Of a stretch of DNA of 29,227 nucleotides, positions 1 through 11,124 are shown in pieces (within the stretch, counting starts at the first letter, position 1; each line of letters opens with the position of its first letter). The notes beneath the pieces are model-generated. The model ran no database searches. It had not been told where the DNA came from and saw nothing but the letters and a program-made list of their open reading frames with translations. The stretch comes from Lingula anatina (taxonomy: Eukaryota; Brachiopoda; Lingulata; Lingulida; Lingulidae). The position numbers and the translations under genes were made by a program. The stretch is from contig NW_019775729.1 in the NCBI RefSeq assembly GCF_001039355.2, positions 189,280-218,506 on the forward strand, in the 5' to 3' direction.

Positions 1-941
1 TTCATCCAACTGAATTTCAACTCCATCTTTCAGCCACTTGACCTCAGCAGTTTCTTTAGAAACCTCAACTTGCAGTGTGATGTTTGCAGATTCTTTGGTA
101 GATATGTCTTTGAGCGGTTGAGTGATTTCCACTGGGATTTCTTCAACTGAAACTTTGGCTGTGGATTCTTTGTCACCAACTTTGAGTGTATATTCTGCTT
201 CATCATCTGACTTAACATCTTTGATGCTTAATCTACGGATCTTGCCTTCAGCTTCAACATCATGCCTTTCATCCAACTGAATTTCAATCCCATCTTTCAG
301 CCACTTGACTTCAGCAGTGTCTTTGGATACTTCAGCTTGTAGTGTGATGTTTGCAGATTCTTTGGCAGATATGTCTTTGAGGGGTTGCGTGATTTCCACT
401 GGAATTTCTTCAACTGAAACTTTGGCTGTTGATTCCTTGTCACCAACTTTCAAAGTATACTCTGCTTCATCATCTGAACGAACATCTCTGATGCTTAACC
501 TACGAATCTTCCCTTCAGCTTCCACATCATGCCTTTCATCAACCTGAATTTCAACTCCATCTTTAAGCCACTTGACTTCAGCAGTTTCCTTTGATACTTC
601 AGCCTCCAACTTTATTACTGCAGATTCCTTTGCAGTTAAGTCTTTGAGAGGTTGAGTAATTTCTGCTGGGATCTCTTCCACAAAAAGCTGGGCAGTTGTG
701 GTCTTATCTCCAACTTTGAGAGCATATGAACCTGCATCTTCAGGTACAACATCTATGATACTAAGTCTTCGTATTTTTCCATCAGCCTCAATAGTGTGCC
801 TCTCATCTGGCTGTACTTCTTCTCCATCCAACACCCAGGTGGCACTGGCATCCTCCTTGGATAGTTCAACTTCAAGGGTGACTTCACCAGTCTCCTGGAC
901 TGTGGTGTCCTGGAGGGGAGCACTGAACTCGGCAGGAAGCT
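1..941 (-). CDS. Exon (partial): tandem cysteine-free Ig repeats
   Basis: An uninterrupted coding exon with phase 1 acceptor (CATTTGCAG) that runs off the low-coordinate edge on a codon boundary; 313 codons are visible. It holds three complete Ig domains and the start of a fourth, each exactly 89 residues (267 bp). A typical unit reads EIPVEITQPLKDISAKES, then AEVKWLKDG, then DDEAEYTLKVGDKESTAKVS. Trp and the D-E-A-E-Y motif are conserved, but there is no Cys anywhere in the visible 313 residues. The last two units are nearly identical at DNA level, and the first (QETGEVTLEVELSKEDASAT) is the most diverged. The array probably continues beyond the window as an elastic tandem-Ig segment of the long isoform. 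Confidence 0.95.
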
Positions 942-951
942 CTGCAAATGC

Positions 952-954
952 AAA

Positions 955-1002
<48 letters not shown>
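952..1002. repeat. Compound microsatellite at a splice acceptor
   Basis: On the plus strand it reads A(12) at 952-963, an AT repeat of about 14 units to 990, then AC(6) at 991-1002. In the transcript this becomes (GU)6, (AU)14 and U(12), followed by GCAUUUGCAG and the exon at 941. The U run is thus the polypyrimidine tract of that acceptor. Confidence 0.9.
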
Positions 1003-1003
<1 letters not shown>

Positions 1004-1171
1004 GAAGTTATAACTTGACCACTGAACAATGTAAATAATGAAATTAAATAGAGTTTTACTGCTTTCCATTTATCCTTATCATGACCATCAAAAGAAACAT
1101 CAATACAACAAATATAACATTACGTATTTAAGGGAATTCTTAACCTTAAACAAATGTTTCCTTGAACCTAC

Positions 1172-1441
1172 CATGGACAAACACAGCAGAAGTGCTTTCC
1201 TGATCACCGACTTTGACAGTGTACTGAGCCTCGTCATCTACTGACATGTCATGTACCACAAGAGCATGTTTTGTGCCTTCTTTCCTGATCTCAATCTTTT
1301 CAGTGGGTTTAATTTCTTCTTTGTCCCTGAACCAAGTGACCTCTGCATCTTCCTTGCTGATGTCGCAGGTCAAGGTCAAATGTTGACCTTCAGTAACCTC
1401 ACTTTCTTCTGGAAGTGTGGTAATGAATTCAGCTGGGACTT
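1172..1441 (-). CDS. Exon: Ig domain 12 (long isoform)
   Basis: A 270-nt exon, phase 1 at both ends (acceptor TTACTTGCAG, donor G|GTAGGTTC). It encodes VPAEFITTLPEESEVTEGQ, LTCDISKEDAEVTWFRDKEE, HALVVHDMSVDDEAQY and VKVGDQESTSAVFVH. B-strand Cys and C-strand Trp are present; the F strand has Val in place of Cys. The K-V-G-D-x-E-S motif is shared with the tandem repeats in the next exon, so this domain probably belongs to the same expansion. Confidence 0.94.
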
Positions 1442-1692
1442 CTGCAAGTAAAAAGCATAATTGAATGACTATATGTACATTAAGTACACACAAGATACTG
1501 TCCACTAGGTAAGCTGCACTTACCTGTTTTCTGAAATAATTTTGATTATTTCAATATATCACTTATTGATATACTATCTACATGTAACTGATATTTTCAT
1601 TAGCAAAGCTGAAATTAAACTAGCATGTGGTAATGTCAAGACAGACATAATATTTGTGGCACTGGCATATTGCTGTAATAATTGTCACTTAC

Positions 1693-1965
1693 CATAGACA
1701 GTAACATAACATGAAGTCCTGCCTTTTAGGTTCTGAACCAAACATGCATATTCTCCTTCGTCATCCAAATCAACATCATGCACACTCAGTGAGTGCATGC
1801 ATCCTTTACTGAAGATCTTGTACTTGCTTGTTGACCGAGATATCAACTCTCCATCCAGGTACCATTTTACCTGGAGGTTTGGGCGAGTTGTTTCTGCTGA
1901 GAGTGTGAATGAATGTCTTACAAGAACCTCAACATCCTCAAGTAGTTTGGAGAACACTGGAATTG
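1693..1965 (-). CDS. Exon: Ig domain 11 (long isoform)
   Basis: A 273-nt exon, phase 1 at both ends (acceptor CATTGCATGCAG, donor G|GTAAGTGA), encoding one whole Ig domain: IPVFSKLLEDVEVLVRHSF, VKWYLDGELISRS, HSLSVHDVDLDDEGEYACLV and CYVTVY. The B-strand Cys is absent (FTLSAET) but the F-strand Cys is present. The style, including H-S-L-x-V-H-D and D-E-G-E-Y, resembles I-band Ig domains of titin. It is the first exon after the giant exon, so it is used only if that exon is skipped. Confidence 0.9.
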
Positions 1966-2596
1966 CTGCATGCAATGGGAAAGAATATCATGCAACATAA
2001 GAATATAAATTGAAGATATTGCCAATAAACTTCAAGTTTGTACACACATGCAACATCAAACAAAAACTTAATTTCATTAAAAAAGCTACCGAGTTTTATA
2101 CATGTGCAATGAATCATATTGAATGCCATGCTGATCACCTACAATGCTGTAATTAACTTTTAAGAATAGTTGCAAAGGCATTTATTGTTCCGTCAACTGT
2201 GCAGAATTCTGTTTTTTATGCACTACTCATGGGCAAAATTTTCTTAAAATGTACAAGGTTTTAAAACTAAAATTATTAAAGGTTTAAAGGGAGAAAGGAT
2301 AATTTAATAAGTTAATTTAATAAGTTTCAAATCGAGGAGAATATTATCCACGTACCAACGTAAGATCTTCAATTCAAAGAAGTGATTTTACTAACAAAAG
2401 GATTTTAAAAATTTCTCATTATCACTTGATTTTTCTCTAGAGGGTTTACTTTTTTAATTTTGTGATTAACAAACATGGAGGAAAGATGCACATCCTTTCT
2501 AAATAATATTTAAAAGTATTTATTATTAGCATGGGTTTGCATATATTTTCATTCTCCCACAAATATCAATTTATTAGTTCCTTTTAAGGTCACTTG

Positions 2597-2786
2597 AAAG
2601 GGATAAGAACCATTCGTAAGATATCCATATTTCACAATAAATACATTGTAAACAACTCATAGAAATATTATAAATTCTATTTTACCACCAAAATGCAGTT
2701 AACACAATTATTTTGGAATTTGTGTTTGCTATCACATCACATGACCTCCATAGTTGGCTACACTCTGTAATGATCTCTTAAGAGAT

Positions 2787-2819
<33 letters not shown>

Positions 2820-2939
2820 CAGGGACTTACTTAGTTTGAATGTAGGAATGGATTCATTTACTATTGGTAAGTTTGGAAAAATTGTCCTTTACACCACGAA
2901 AATTCATTTTTTGGCCAAAATAAACAGTTGTTATCACTT
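2597..2939. mobile_element. Diverged second MITE copy
   Basis: Aligns by eye along its length with the element at 14992-15335. Shared landmarks include AACTCATAGAAATAT, CTCTTAAGAGATTATA, the A run (27 A here), CAGGGACT, ATGGATTCATT and AAAATTCATTTTTTGGCCAAAA. Terminal repeats are degraded (left GAAAGGGATAAGAAC, right GTTGTTATCACTT) and the central palindrome is imperfect. Same orientation as the better copy, and older. Confidence 0.75.
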
Positions 2940-5076
2940 AAAAATAAATCTATATGCAGTTTATTGATGTTGGGGTGGGGGTAATGGGTGGAAAGAGTAT
3001 GTCAAATGGGATTCAAATGGATATTTCAACATGAAACTCACCTTGTCTAGATACTGATCATCTATAGCTCTATAAACTGCCTCCTGTGATCACACTGTTT
3101 GCAGAAGATAGGGGTTAGAACACACTAGTGACATTCTACCACTGAAGTTTATTGCAATGGGAACAGTGCAACATCAAGATGCATTATGAAACTATCATTA
3201 CCCCAAGAATCAGATCCACAGTGTGCCAATTTCTTCATTTTAACATAAGGAAATTTGACAGTGAAGAAGCTGACCAACTTTGGATCTAAAACCAATGGTA
3301 TAATTGTGTTGTGGTGAGAATTGTGACAGTTGTGCTGACAGTAACACAATCTTACTACTTTCTTTTTCTTCTCTAAATATTGAAGTTCTGTTTGTAACTT
3401 AGTTTGTGATAATGCACGTCTTGTTTGTTTTGAATATTGGTAAAATTTGCTGTTTTTTAAAAGAAATAGTGAAAAATGAAAAATGTTGAAACAGGCATGG
3501 TTAAAAAACCAATGTGATCTGGTCAGCAATAAAGGTGTTGAATAATCCCAAGGCTAAAAAGATATGGGTCATACGGCTGTTTTCATTAGAACCATAAACA
3601 TTTAAACTTTTGCCATTCTAGGACATTGGGGGAATAGATAATGAAACAATGGCTACAGATGCTTTATAATAGTAAAATAAGTCTTGAAATTAGCAACTTG
3701 ATACAACAAAGTCCTTTCAACTAGTTCACTACTGAGGCAGTAAGTATTTTTGTTTTCTAATTCAATTTAGATGATTTAAATCATCATACCTCTCAATTCA
3801 ATATTTTATTATCGAAACCAATTTCTGTTGGCACTTCTCATGACTATATGATGTTTATAAATAGTTGCTTAATTGAAGGGTTGTTAACTTCAGTTTACAA
3901 TATAATATCATAAAGATGTATTTAATAAATTGGGATGAAGGTTAATGAAATTGATGGTTTACTATGACCAAACTAGTTTGAAAATAGGGAATACTTGGGT
4001 TAGTACACACTATTGTTGCATTGGATCTGCTACAAGTTTCAGTGATTGAAGAAAGTGGATTGTTAACGATTAACAATAGCCTATGATTTCAAACAATGAC
4101 AAAAAGGAATTGTATGCAAGAGTTAAGGCCAAAAGAAAAAAATCAGAGAAAGCCATTTAATAGTCTTTCCGAATTTCCCTTAAAATAAATCTTTCACCTG
4201 CTAGCTCAAATATCTTTTGTTTGACATTTCTTATGAGTTTCACTTACATTCTTGCTTTTATATAAATGACAAATTGTAAATCCAAACGAATAGTGCTTGA
4301 ATAAAAGTAATCGTTCTGAATTATAGTAAACGATTAAAATGCATATTTTTAATTATTACAAAAAATTCTTTTCACCGAAATTTCAGGTGTTTACTCTGTA
4401 AGATATATTAAGGTCAGGAGTTTTGAAAAGTTATCAGAAAAACCAGGCTAATATAATGACGTCTGCCTTTTGTATTCAATCTACTTTGTCACAATGACTT
4501 TTGCTTATGAAATATGTGTAAGGTGTTATCTTACCTTGAGATTTATCAGTTTAAACTATATCATTTTCATTTTCAAATGCAGTGCTTAGAGCTTAGAGCA
4601 GACAGCAAAATTTAAAGTCAGTTCTTGACAAAAAAAAAAAAAATCATTGCCTTCTTAACTCATGTCTTTTGATCTTTATTTCATATCAAGTAATTGTAAA
4701 TTGTGTTATAAGAAAAGAGAAAAGATCAGTCCAAACAGCTAAATTCTACAAAACAGGTGAGCTGATAGGGGGTGTGTGACAGAAATGGTTTCATCAAAAC
4801 TCTTAGTAAGCTAGACTACTCTATTAAGAATATCAAATGCAGGGATAGAGAAATGCAAATTCTTATAACTTCATGAAAAACATGCACATGCTGTATGCAT
4901 CATACTATTTAAATGAAGACAAAAACTTCAAAATTCATCATTCTGTAATACCCCATTGAACATGAAATAAAAACAGCTTATTTGTTTATATTCCTTTATT
5001 TTAAAGTAATGAAATATTTTTACTTTTGAGTAAATGAATAAGCTTTATTTATACAAGTATAAAAAGTCCTGAACTC

Positions 5077-5082
5077 TTTATT
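5077..5082 (-). terminator. Candidate poly(A) signal for the short isoform
   Basis: AATAAA on the minus strand (TTTATT on plus), about 375 nt beyond the TGA of the giant exon. Further copies lie at 5044-5049 and 4995-5000. Such hexamers are frequent in AT-rich DNA, so the functional one cannot be chosen from sequence alone. Confidence 0.45.
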
Positions 5083-5456
5083 GCAAATAACAAAATGGTC
5101 CCGAAGAATGGAAATCTCTACATAGAAATATATCATTTAAAATGGAATGAATTTAAACAGCATTTCGTACTAGTTTAAATATCTTAACAAATATATAATT
5201 AAATTTTGGTCCCTATATCTTATTGTTGTATGCTAAGTACGTACAGATGATAACAAGCAGAATCTCCATACTTAAACAATCTATTTTGCTGAAAGTATAA
5301 CTAAGAGCATCATAATAATGACATACAAAATTTAAAACACTAGAATACTACTAGTATATGAAATTCCGTGCACTTGAATATCATTACCAATTAACTTGTG
5401 TACATGAGTATCAAAAGGTAAATGCACAAACACAAACATACAACATTCTGTGCTAG

Positions 5457-8400
5457 TCATAAGATGGTTTCCTGCTGATCATATAACAGTAAATGTGGAC
5501 TTGTACTAACTAATGGAGTGTCCCTCAACTGATTTGAACTCAAATCAGTAAGTGGTTTGTCATTCTGATTCGTCACATTTGTCCTCGATTTATCGCTCCC
5601 TGTGCTGTCATTACCATGATTGTTCTTCCTGTTTCTTAAGTCACTACTCTCTGTTCCACCATTGCAGTTTGAATTGTCAGAGAAGGTAGTGATATTTGAA
5701 TTCTCTACACCATCTCTATCATTGCTCACAGTATCTTTACTATGGCTCTCATGAGAGTCCAAGTCAGACAGTGCATCAGCCACTTCATTTACCCATGACT
5801 GAACTCTGTCTTTTCTATCTGTTCTACTAGTTTGTAAATTGGACTCATCTAAAAAGTCAAAATCATTATCAATTTCTTCAGCAAAGTTTAGCTGAGGAGT
5901 CTCCACTTGTTCAGTCGTTTCATTTGCGCATGTCAATCCATTATACACATCATTTGGTCTCTGTGCCATTTCATCAGGAAAGTCCCATTCCCCTGGGTCA
6001 GGGTTTTCTACTGTTTGCTGAGACAGAGTCTCTCTTGACTGCAGGAATGCGACTGGTTTAGGTTCTGGTTCACCTTCAGTCCCAACATCTGATGTGTCTG
6101 CTGAAACATGGCCTGACAGAGCACCTTTATTTTTGGCTTCCTCTTCCTCAAACATTTTTAAAACATCTTTCAGTTGCTTTCTGGCCTTGAAGACCTTAAC
6201 TCTGGCTGGCTGTCTGGGTGACTTTCGACTAATTGGGGATTGTGTGTTGGAAGTGGAGTCTTTGGAATGTGGTGCTATCTTCTGTAGAAGAGATAATTCT
6301 TCAGCAGACATTTCATCTGAGCCAATGGCGACAGGTTCCTGCACTGGGATTAAAGCATCAGGGCTTACTTTTTCATCCCTTTCCTGCTGTTGTTGAGTTT
6401 GACCTGTAGATTCAATAGGTCTGAAGTGTTTCATACTAATGTGTTCTTTCAGCTGATCATCACATTCTTCTACAAGGTCCCTTTCTTGTTCTTCCTCATC
6501 TTCCTCCGTTATCTTCTCAATTTTACGTTGAATTGTAAAAGAAGGTTCAGCCTCATAACTACCACAAGAGGAAGAGGAGTCAGACTCAGACTCTGAATCA
6601 ACTACATTTTCCTTAACATCTTCATCAATTTCAAACACGGGTGGTTGAGAAACAGCACCACTTTTTTTCACCCTCCCAGCCCTCAAACCTTTCCCATCTG
6701 GTACAGTAATCACAGTGAAATTGGTGTCATAGCTTTTTCCTGGTGACGGCTCCTGTTTTCTTATAGTTAACTCCAGGGTATCTTGCTGATAATTTGATGA
6801 GGAACTTTCCTCATGAAATTCCACCTTTGATTCTTTGTCTGACAATCTGACTGAGATTCCTCTGTTATCGATGGTTACCACAGTAGATTCATCCTCCATC
6901 ATCTCTAATATAGCTAATGGATCATCTGATTCAGCTGAAGGTAAATTCACTTCATTCAATGCAATAGAGAGCTCATTTCTCCTCACACTTGCACTGGTTT
7001 CCAAGACTGTTTCATGACTTTTATCTAGACCACTTGTGGTACCATGTTTGTATTGAGAATTGTCATCTGTAGATGTGTGGAGAATATTGTTTTCTTTCCA
7101 CAAAGTTTGTTTGTCTTTGTGTTTATTTTCTCCCCTTGAAACAGGTGATAGAGGTTTGATGGGAGAATTTCTTTGGGTGTAAGTGACTTTGATCTCCTCC
7201 TCCACAATCTCTTCCTCCTCCTCTTCCACTGGCCCTTGTGTTGTAACATCAAGCCAAGGTGAAGAAGATAAGGTTGTATTTTTTCTATGACGCCCATATT
7301 CATGAATATCAAATGAAAGTGTCTCTTCAGTATATGTATCTGCCTGCATGGGCCATGACTTTCCTTCTTTCACTGTATCTGCAGATGTTCCACTAGACTC
7401 ACTGCCATCTGATTCAGCAGTTTCCTGACGCTGGGGCAAGTTCATTTTCTCAGTCTCTTTTAAGGAACCTTTATCATCAGCAGCTTTATGTTGTAGAGCT
7501 GCTCCAATAATGTCTTTCAGTGGAAACGGTTTTTCTTTAGTTGGAGAAGTGTTCATAACCACAACTTCTGGTGAATGTCCAATGACTCGAATTGGACCCA
7601 GCTGACGTGGTCGATTAGTAGAATCTAGAGTTGGAGGAACAAAGATTGATTCAGTTTGAATCTGTAGACTTGGTTGTTCATCAGGTTGGGAATTATCTAG
7701 TGCTTCATTGTCTTGAATTTCCTCTTCATGGTTAACCTCAGAACATCCATCATTGGCATCATCACTTTGAACCTGCATAGCTGCTTCTTTCTGTAGGTGG
7801 ACATGGACAAGAGGTACTAACCCTTCAAAACTCATTGCTTTGGCCTCCCTAGATTCCTGGGTCACACTACTGATGTTAAACTCAGAACGCATCATTTGTG
7901 GTGACACCTGTTGTCTGGAGACTTCGTGTATGATAAGGACCCCAGCAGATAGGTCCGTTTCTGGTGATTGCACTGGTTCTTTCTCCACCACTGTTGCCAT
8001 GGATGCAGCACTGGTTTCTAGGTCACTGTCAGACGATTCTGCTGAGTCATAGTCTGGAAGCTGTGGCTCACCAAGAGGTTCAGCATCAGATTCGGAGCTT
8101 GCTCTACTTCCTCTATGCTGCCTTTCATCTCCATCTTCCCAGTCTAACTGTTTATCTTTTAAATCATCATACACAAATACTTCTTGTGCACAATCATAGA
8201 TCTCATAATCAGCAGATGTGGTTGAGAGTTCTGAAGTTGTTCTTCCATAAGGTCTAAGCCTTTCATAGTAATTTTCTGGAGATTGACTAGGAACAATGTG
8301 CTCATAGTAGTGTTCTAGAGCACTGGGTCGCCTTTCATCATCATCCATATCTGGCACATCATCTTCAAAGCTTTTGGAATCATCAAAATCATCATCACTG

Positions 8401-8938
8401 GTGAGATCAGTGTTGCTGTCATCACCACCACCAATGCTGGGTGTTTTCTTGGATTCTGTATCATCCTCTTCATGGGAAAGCTCTTCCACCACATCTAAGG
8501 AAGTACGGGAAGGAATCATTGACATGTAAAAACCCTGAAACTCTTTAGAGTTCACCAAAACCTCTTTACGCACAGCCTCAGGGCTATCTAAATCTACACT
8601 TGAGTCAGACATACACACATCTAGCTCGCGGTTATCACCACCAGTAGTAGCAGCAACAGCAGCAGCAGTAGCAGCCCTAGAAGCCTTTCCCTTATCAGCT
8701 CTACTGCTTGTTTCAATTGTCAGTGGACGTGTTATGTAAGAAAGCTCCTGCGCCACTTGATCTTCCTTTATACCCCTTATTACTGGAATAATATTTGGCT
8801 CTTGAACCTCCACATCCTTATTTGGCATGCCACCAGATGTTAAATCACATAAGTCCATACTTGTGTTGAGATTTAAATCAAACACCAGCGGCTCCTGATA
8901 GCATGCTGCGTTACCATCAACCGCATCAGTGGCACCAC
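5457..8938 (-). CDS. Giant alternative terminal exon, disordered tail
   Basis: A 3,482-nt exon with a phase 1 acceptor that runs open for about 1,159 residues to a TGA at 5457-5459. No Ig, FnIII or kinase signature occurs. The protein is Ser/Asp/Glu/Thr-rich and probably disordered. Visible landmarks, in residues from the exon start, are an Ala tract at about 88-97 (RAATAAAVAAT), an Asp/Ser-rich block at about 155-200, two tyrosine motifs (HYYEHI, NYYERL) at about 209-226, a Glu run EEEEEEIVEEEIKV, a basic-acidic helix-like KVFKARKQLKDVLKMFEEEE at about 912-931, and RVQSWVNEVADALSDL near 1041. By position it parallels titin's novex-3 exon. An independent gene with an internal start is less likely, because the splice phase and acceptor fit the Ig 10 exon. 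The function of the tail is unknown. Confidence 0.85.
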
Positions 8939-9979
8939 CTGGTATTGGTTAAAGAAACAAAACCCGCACATTTATATAGCTGCAACCAAACTGCATTTTG
9001 ACTGAACAGTTACTACCGCCACCTTGCCTGCCTGGTGCTGTTATGAACCACCTACCATCCCCTTGTTCTGGCTTATTTTGTTACGCTTTTTCTATGTCAT
9101 AAAGTAACTATTTTACTTTCAAAGAATAACCAAGCATGCCTTTTTATGTTAAACAAGTTAACAGCAGAAGGTAGTAGATTTTTAAGCGGTTAGTAACTGC
9201 TAGCTGGGTTTATCAATTACTAAAGAATAAACTAAGCAAAATCTGATAAGATGGCTTAAGCAACACAGTTAGTAGTATTACTCTAAACTATTAAGCATTA
9301 TGGTTAAGCTTTCCATCAATGATTCAAACTAGCATAAATCTGGTCTTTTTGTTAAATAGATTATCAGAATAAACACCATGCTATACTGTGCTCTGAAGAA
9401 AGGATGATATGGCAGCACACTGGCATGCTTTAAAATACAAAAACAAATTTGAGTTCTCGAATCATGACAATTTTGTCCTTTATCTCGAATCAGCCAATTT
9501 TTCCTTTATAGAGCAAACATGATGGTTCTTCTGATGTCACTTACCTTAGCAAAGCAGCTGTTATTTATGTTAATCTCCTGATTATTAAGTATATTCTACT
9601 CCCTGATTCCCATGCTTTTATGATCAATGTTCTGTTAATCATTGTGAATCAACCTCATGCATTTTAGCATGCTTTATTTCTTATGTACTTACCACCACCA
9701 TATATCTACATCCTAGCTCAATTATCTTGCTTAATACTGTTTGGTCCTTTTTAATCATCACTCACTTATTCTTTAAATTAAACATTTGTGCAGTTTAGAG
9801 ACCAATGATTCATCATAATACATACTGAGGATTATGAATTGTTTGATGACAAGATTTTACTACACAGGACATTCATATTAACCTTGTAAAATGTTTAAGA
9901 CAACTTCCAAACTGCACAAACTTTGCTTATTGAAAAGACACAAAAACTGTCATTGACTTAAACAGAGTTACACTCCTAC
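8939..9979 (-). other. Intron, 1.04 kb, before the terminal exon
   Basis: AT-rich intron between Ig 10 and the giant exon. Its acceptor has a good pyrimidine stretch (TTGTTTCTTTAACC before AATACCAG). An in-frame TAA lies just upstream of the acceptor, confirming that coding sequence begins at the splice site. No other feature is seen. Confidence 0.75.
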
Positions 9980-10238
9980 CTTCTACCACCAGGTTAGCCC
10001 TGGAAACAAGGTCCCCAAACTTGCAGGTGACCTGTCCACTGTCCTGTGGCCGAACATTACTGATGGTCAACTTGTGTGTCTGGCCATCCACCTGGACTTC
10101 AAACTTGGGGCTACGGGCTACCTCATTATCATCAATGTACCACTGGACTGCAGCATTTTGAACTGTGACCGCACATTCAAACTGAGCCACCCCCTTCTCT
10201 TTGACAGTGACATCTTCCAGTTCCTTAATGAATTCCCA
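9980..10238 (-). CDS. Exon: Ig domain 10, before the isoform switch
   Basis: A 259-nt exon, phase 0 acceptor and phase 1 donor (GAAG|GTAGGAG). It encodes WEFIKELEDVTVKEKG, FECAVTV with the B-strand Cys, VQWYIDD, HKLTISNV and DSGQVTCKFGD, ending LVVE. Both canonical cysteines are present. The remaining G of the split codon joins equally well to two acceptors: GT at 8938 (Gly, terminal exon) or CA at 1965 (Ala, giving VVEAIPVFSKLLEDV, a typical Ig-Ig junction). This donor is therefore the inferred branch point between a short and a long isoform. Confidence 0.93.
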
Positions 10239-10634
10239 CTATAACAGAGCACATTTAATTCAGCAAAAATTTCGAAATATAAGATGGCTCTCAATTTGAA
10301 ACTTTTATAATCTTTATGTAAAAGGTCAAAATAATATTCATAAATTCAACAAATAAAACTGATACCATAATAATATAAGAACCTAGAAAAATAAAAACAA
10401 AAATTGTTGGCATAAAATTAAAATTGTCAAAACACATAAGTATTAACTACATGGGAAAAGAACAGCTGAGATTTACATATTACAAAAAAAAAAAAAGAAA
10501 AAAACAATGCACAAAAGCAAAACGGTGAAATATGATTAGCCTTAAACATAATTAAAAAAACAAAATATGCAAAAAAATGACAAGTTTTCAACCTTCAAGT
10601 TGAAATATACCAAAATCCAGATCTAATATATTAC
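10239..10634 (-). other. Intron, 396 bp
   Basis: Very AT-rich phase 0 intron between the PEVK-like exon and Ig 10. It has A-rich runs at 10484-10503 on the plus strand, a GTAATA donor and a CTCTGTTATAG acceptor. Nothing else is seen. Confidence 0.75.
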
Positions 10635-10835
10635 CGTGACTTTAGGAATTTCTAGAGTGATTGCCTCTTCTTCCTGAGTTGTGACCTCTTTGGGTTTCCT
10701 CTCATATTTTTCCTTCTCCTCCTCCTTTGGTTCAGAGGGAGCTTTCTCTGGCTTTACCTTCTCTGGCATTGGCTCCAACTCCACTTTCTCACGCTCAGGA
10801 AGCTGAACTGTGATGTCTTCAGGTTTGTATTCAAC
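10635..10835 (-). CDS. Exon: PEVK-like segment part 2
   Basis: A 201-nt exon with phase 0 at both ends encodes 67 residues, about two thirds of them Pro, Glu, Val or Lys by my count. It starts VEYKPEDITVQLPEREK and ends ITLEIPKVT. This is the clearest PEVK-type spring in the window. In titin, PEVK regions give entropic elasticity to the I-band; the same role here is inferred from composition. Symmetric phase 0 makes the exon skippable without a frameshift. Confidence 0.92.
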
Positions 10836-11124
10836 CTGGACGAGTAATATTTTCATATGATTTATATTTACCTATTAAAATACATTTCTAATTCTAACAG
10901 ATATTTCTGGGATTTTCAAAAATATTTCAACATAAATATATTAAAAATATTTATTTTTATCCAATGTAAATCTATGGCCTAGTACACATATTAATTCTTT
11001 TTTTTTTTGTAATCTTTTTGGGACATAAATTATTTATAAATTTTTGTGTACAACAATTTTTTTTATATTTTACATTTAAAACATTCCATTTTATTGTTCT
11101 AGCTAATACTTTAATGCTACTTAC

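Larger units (their letters stand above)
1966..5456 (-). other. 3' UTR of short isoform, then intron of long isoform
   Basis: AT-rich sequence of 3.5 kb with no Ig exon. The part next to 5457 is presumably the short isoform's 3' UTR, ending around 5060 or 4980 if a nearby AATAAA is used. The whole stretch would be removed as intron in the long isoform. It contains a degraded MITE copy (2597-2939) with a 27-A run at 2793-2819. A short minus-strand open frame at 3149-3529 shows no domain. A strong GTGAGT donor near 3041 has no in-frame exon upstream of it. Confidence 0.65.

Noticed and set aside
698-1018. Plus-strand open frame ending in a Lys/Ile/Tyr/Thr repeat
   Set aside because: It is antisense to the Ig repeat exon and reads through the microsatellite at 952-1002; not a real gene.
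2820-2860. GTAAGT donor next to the 27-A run
   Set aside because: It lies inside the diverged MITE copy, and the equivalent site is absent from the better copy at 14992-15335. No exon is associated with it.
3041-3094. Strong GTGAGT donor in the region after the giant exon
   Set aside because: Every plausible acceptor upstream of it gives a stop codon or a frame mismatch with the neighbouring Ig exons.
7840-8257. Plus-strand open frames opposite the giant exon
   Set aside because: They are antisense shadows of a long biased coding frame. They contain no motif and have no splice or poly(A) context of their own.
5457-8885. Giant open frame as an independent gene starting at an internal codon
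   Set aside because: The frame stays open upstream to 8938, where a good phase 1 acceptor lies and an in-frame TAA follows directly in the intron. The phase matches the Ig 10 donor, so a terminal exon is the better model.
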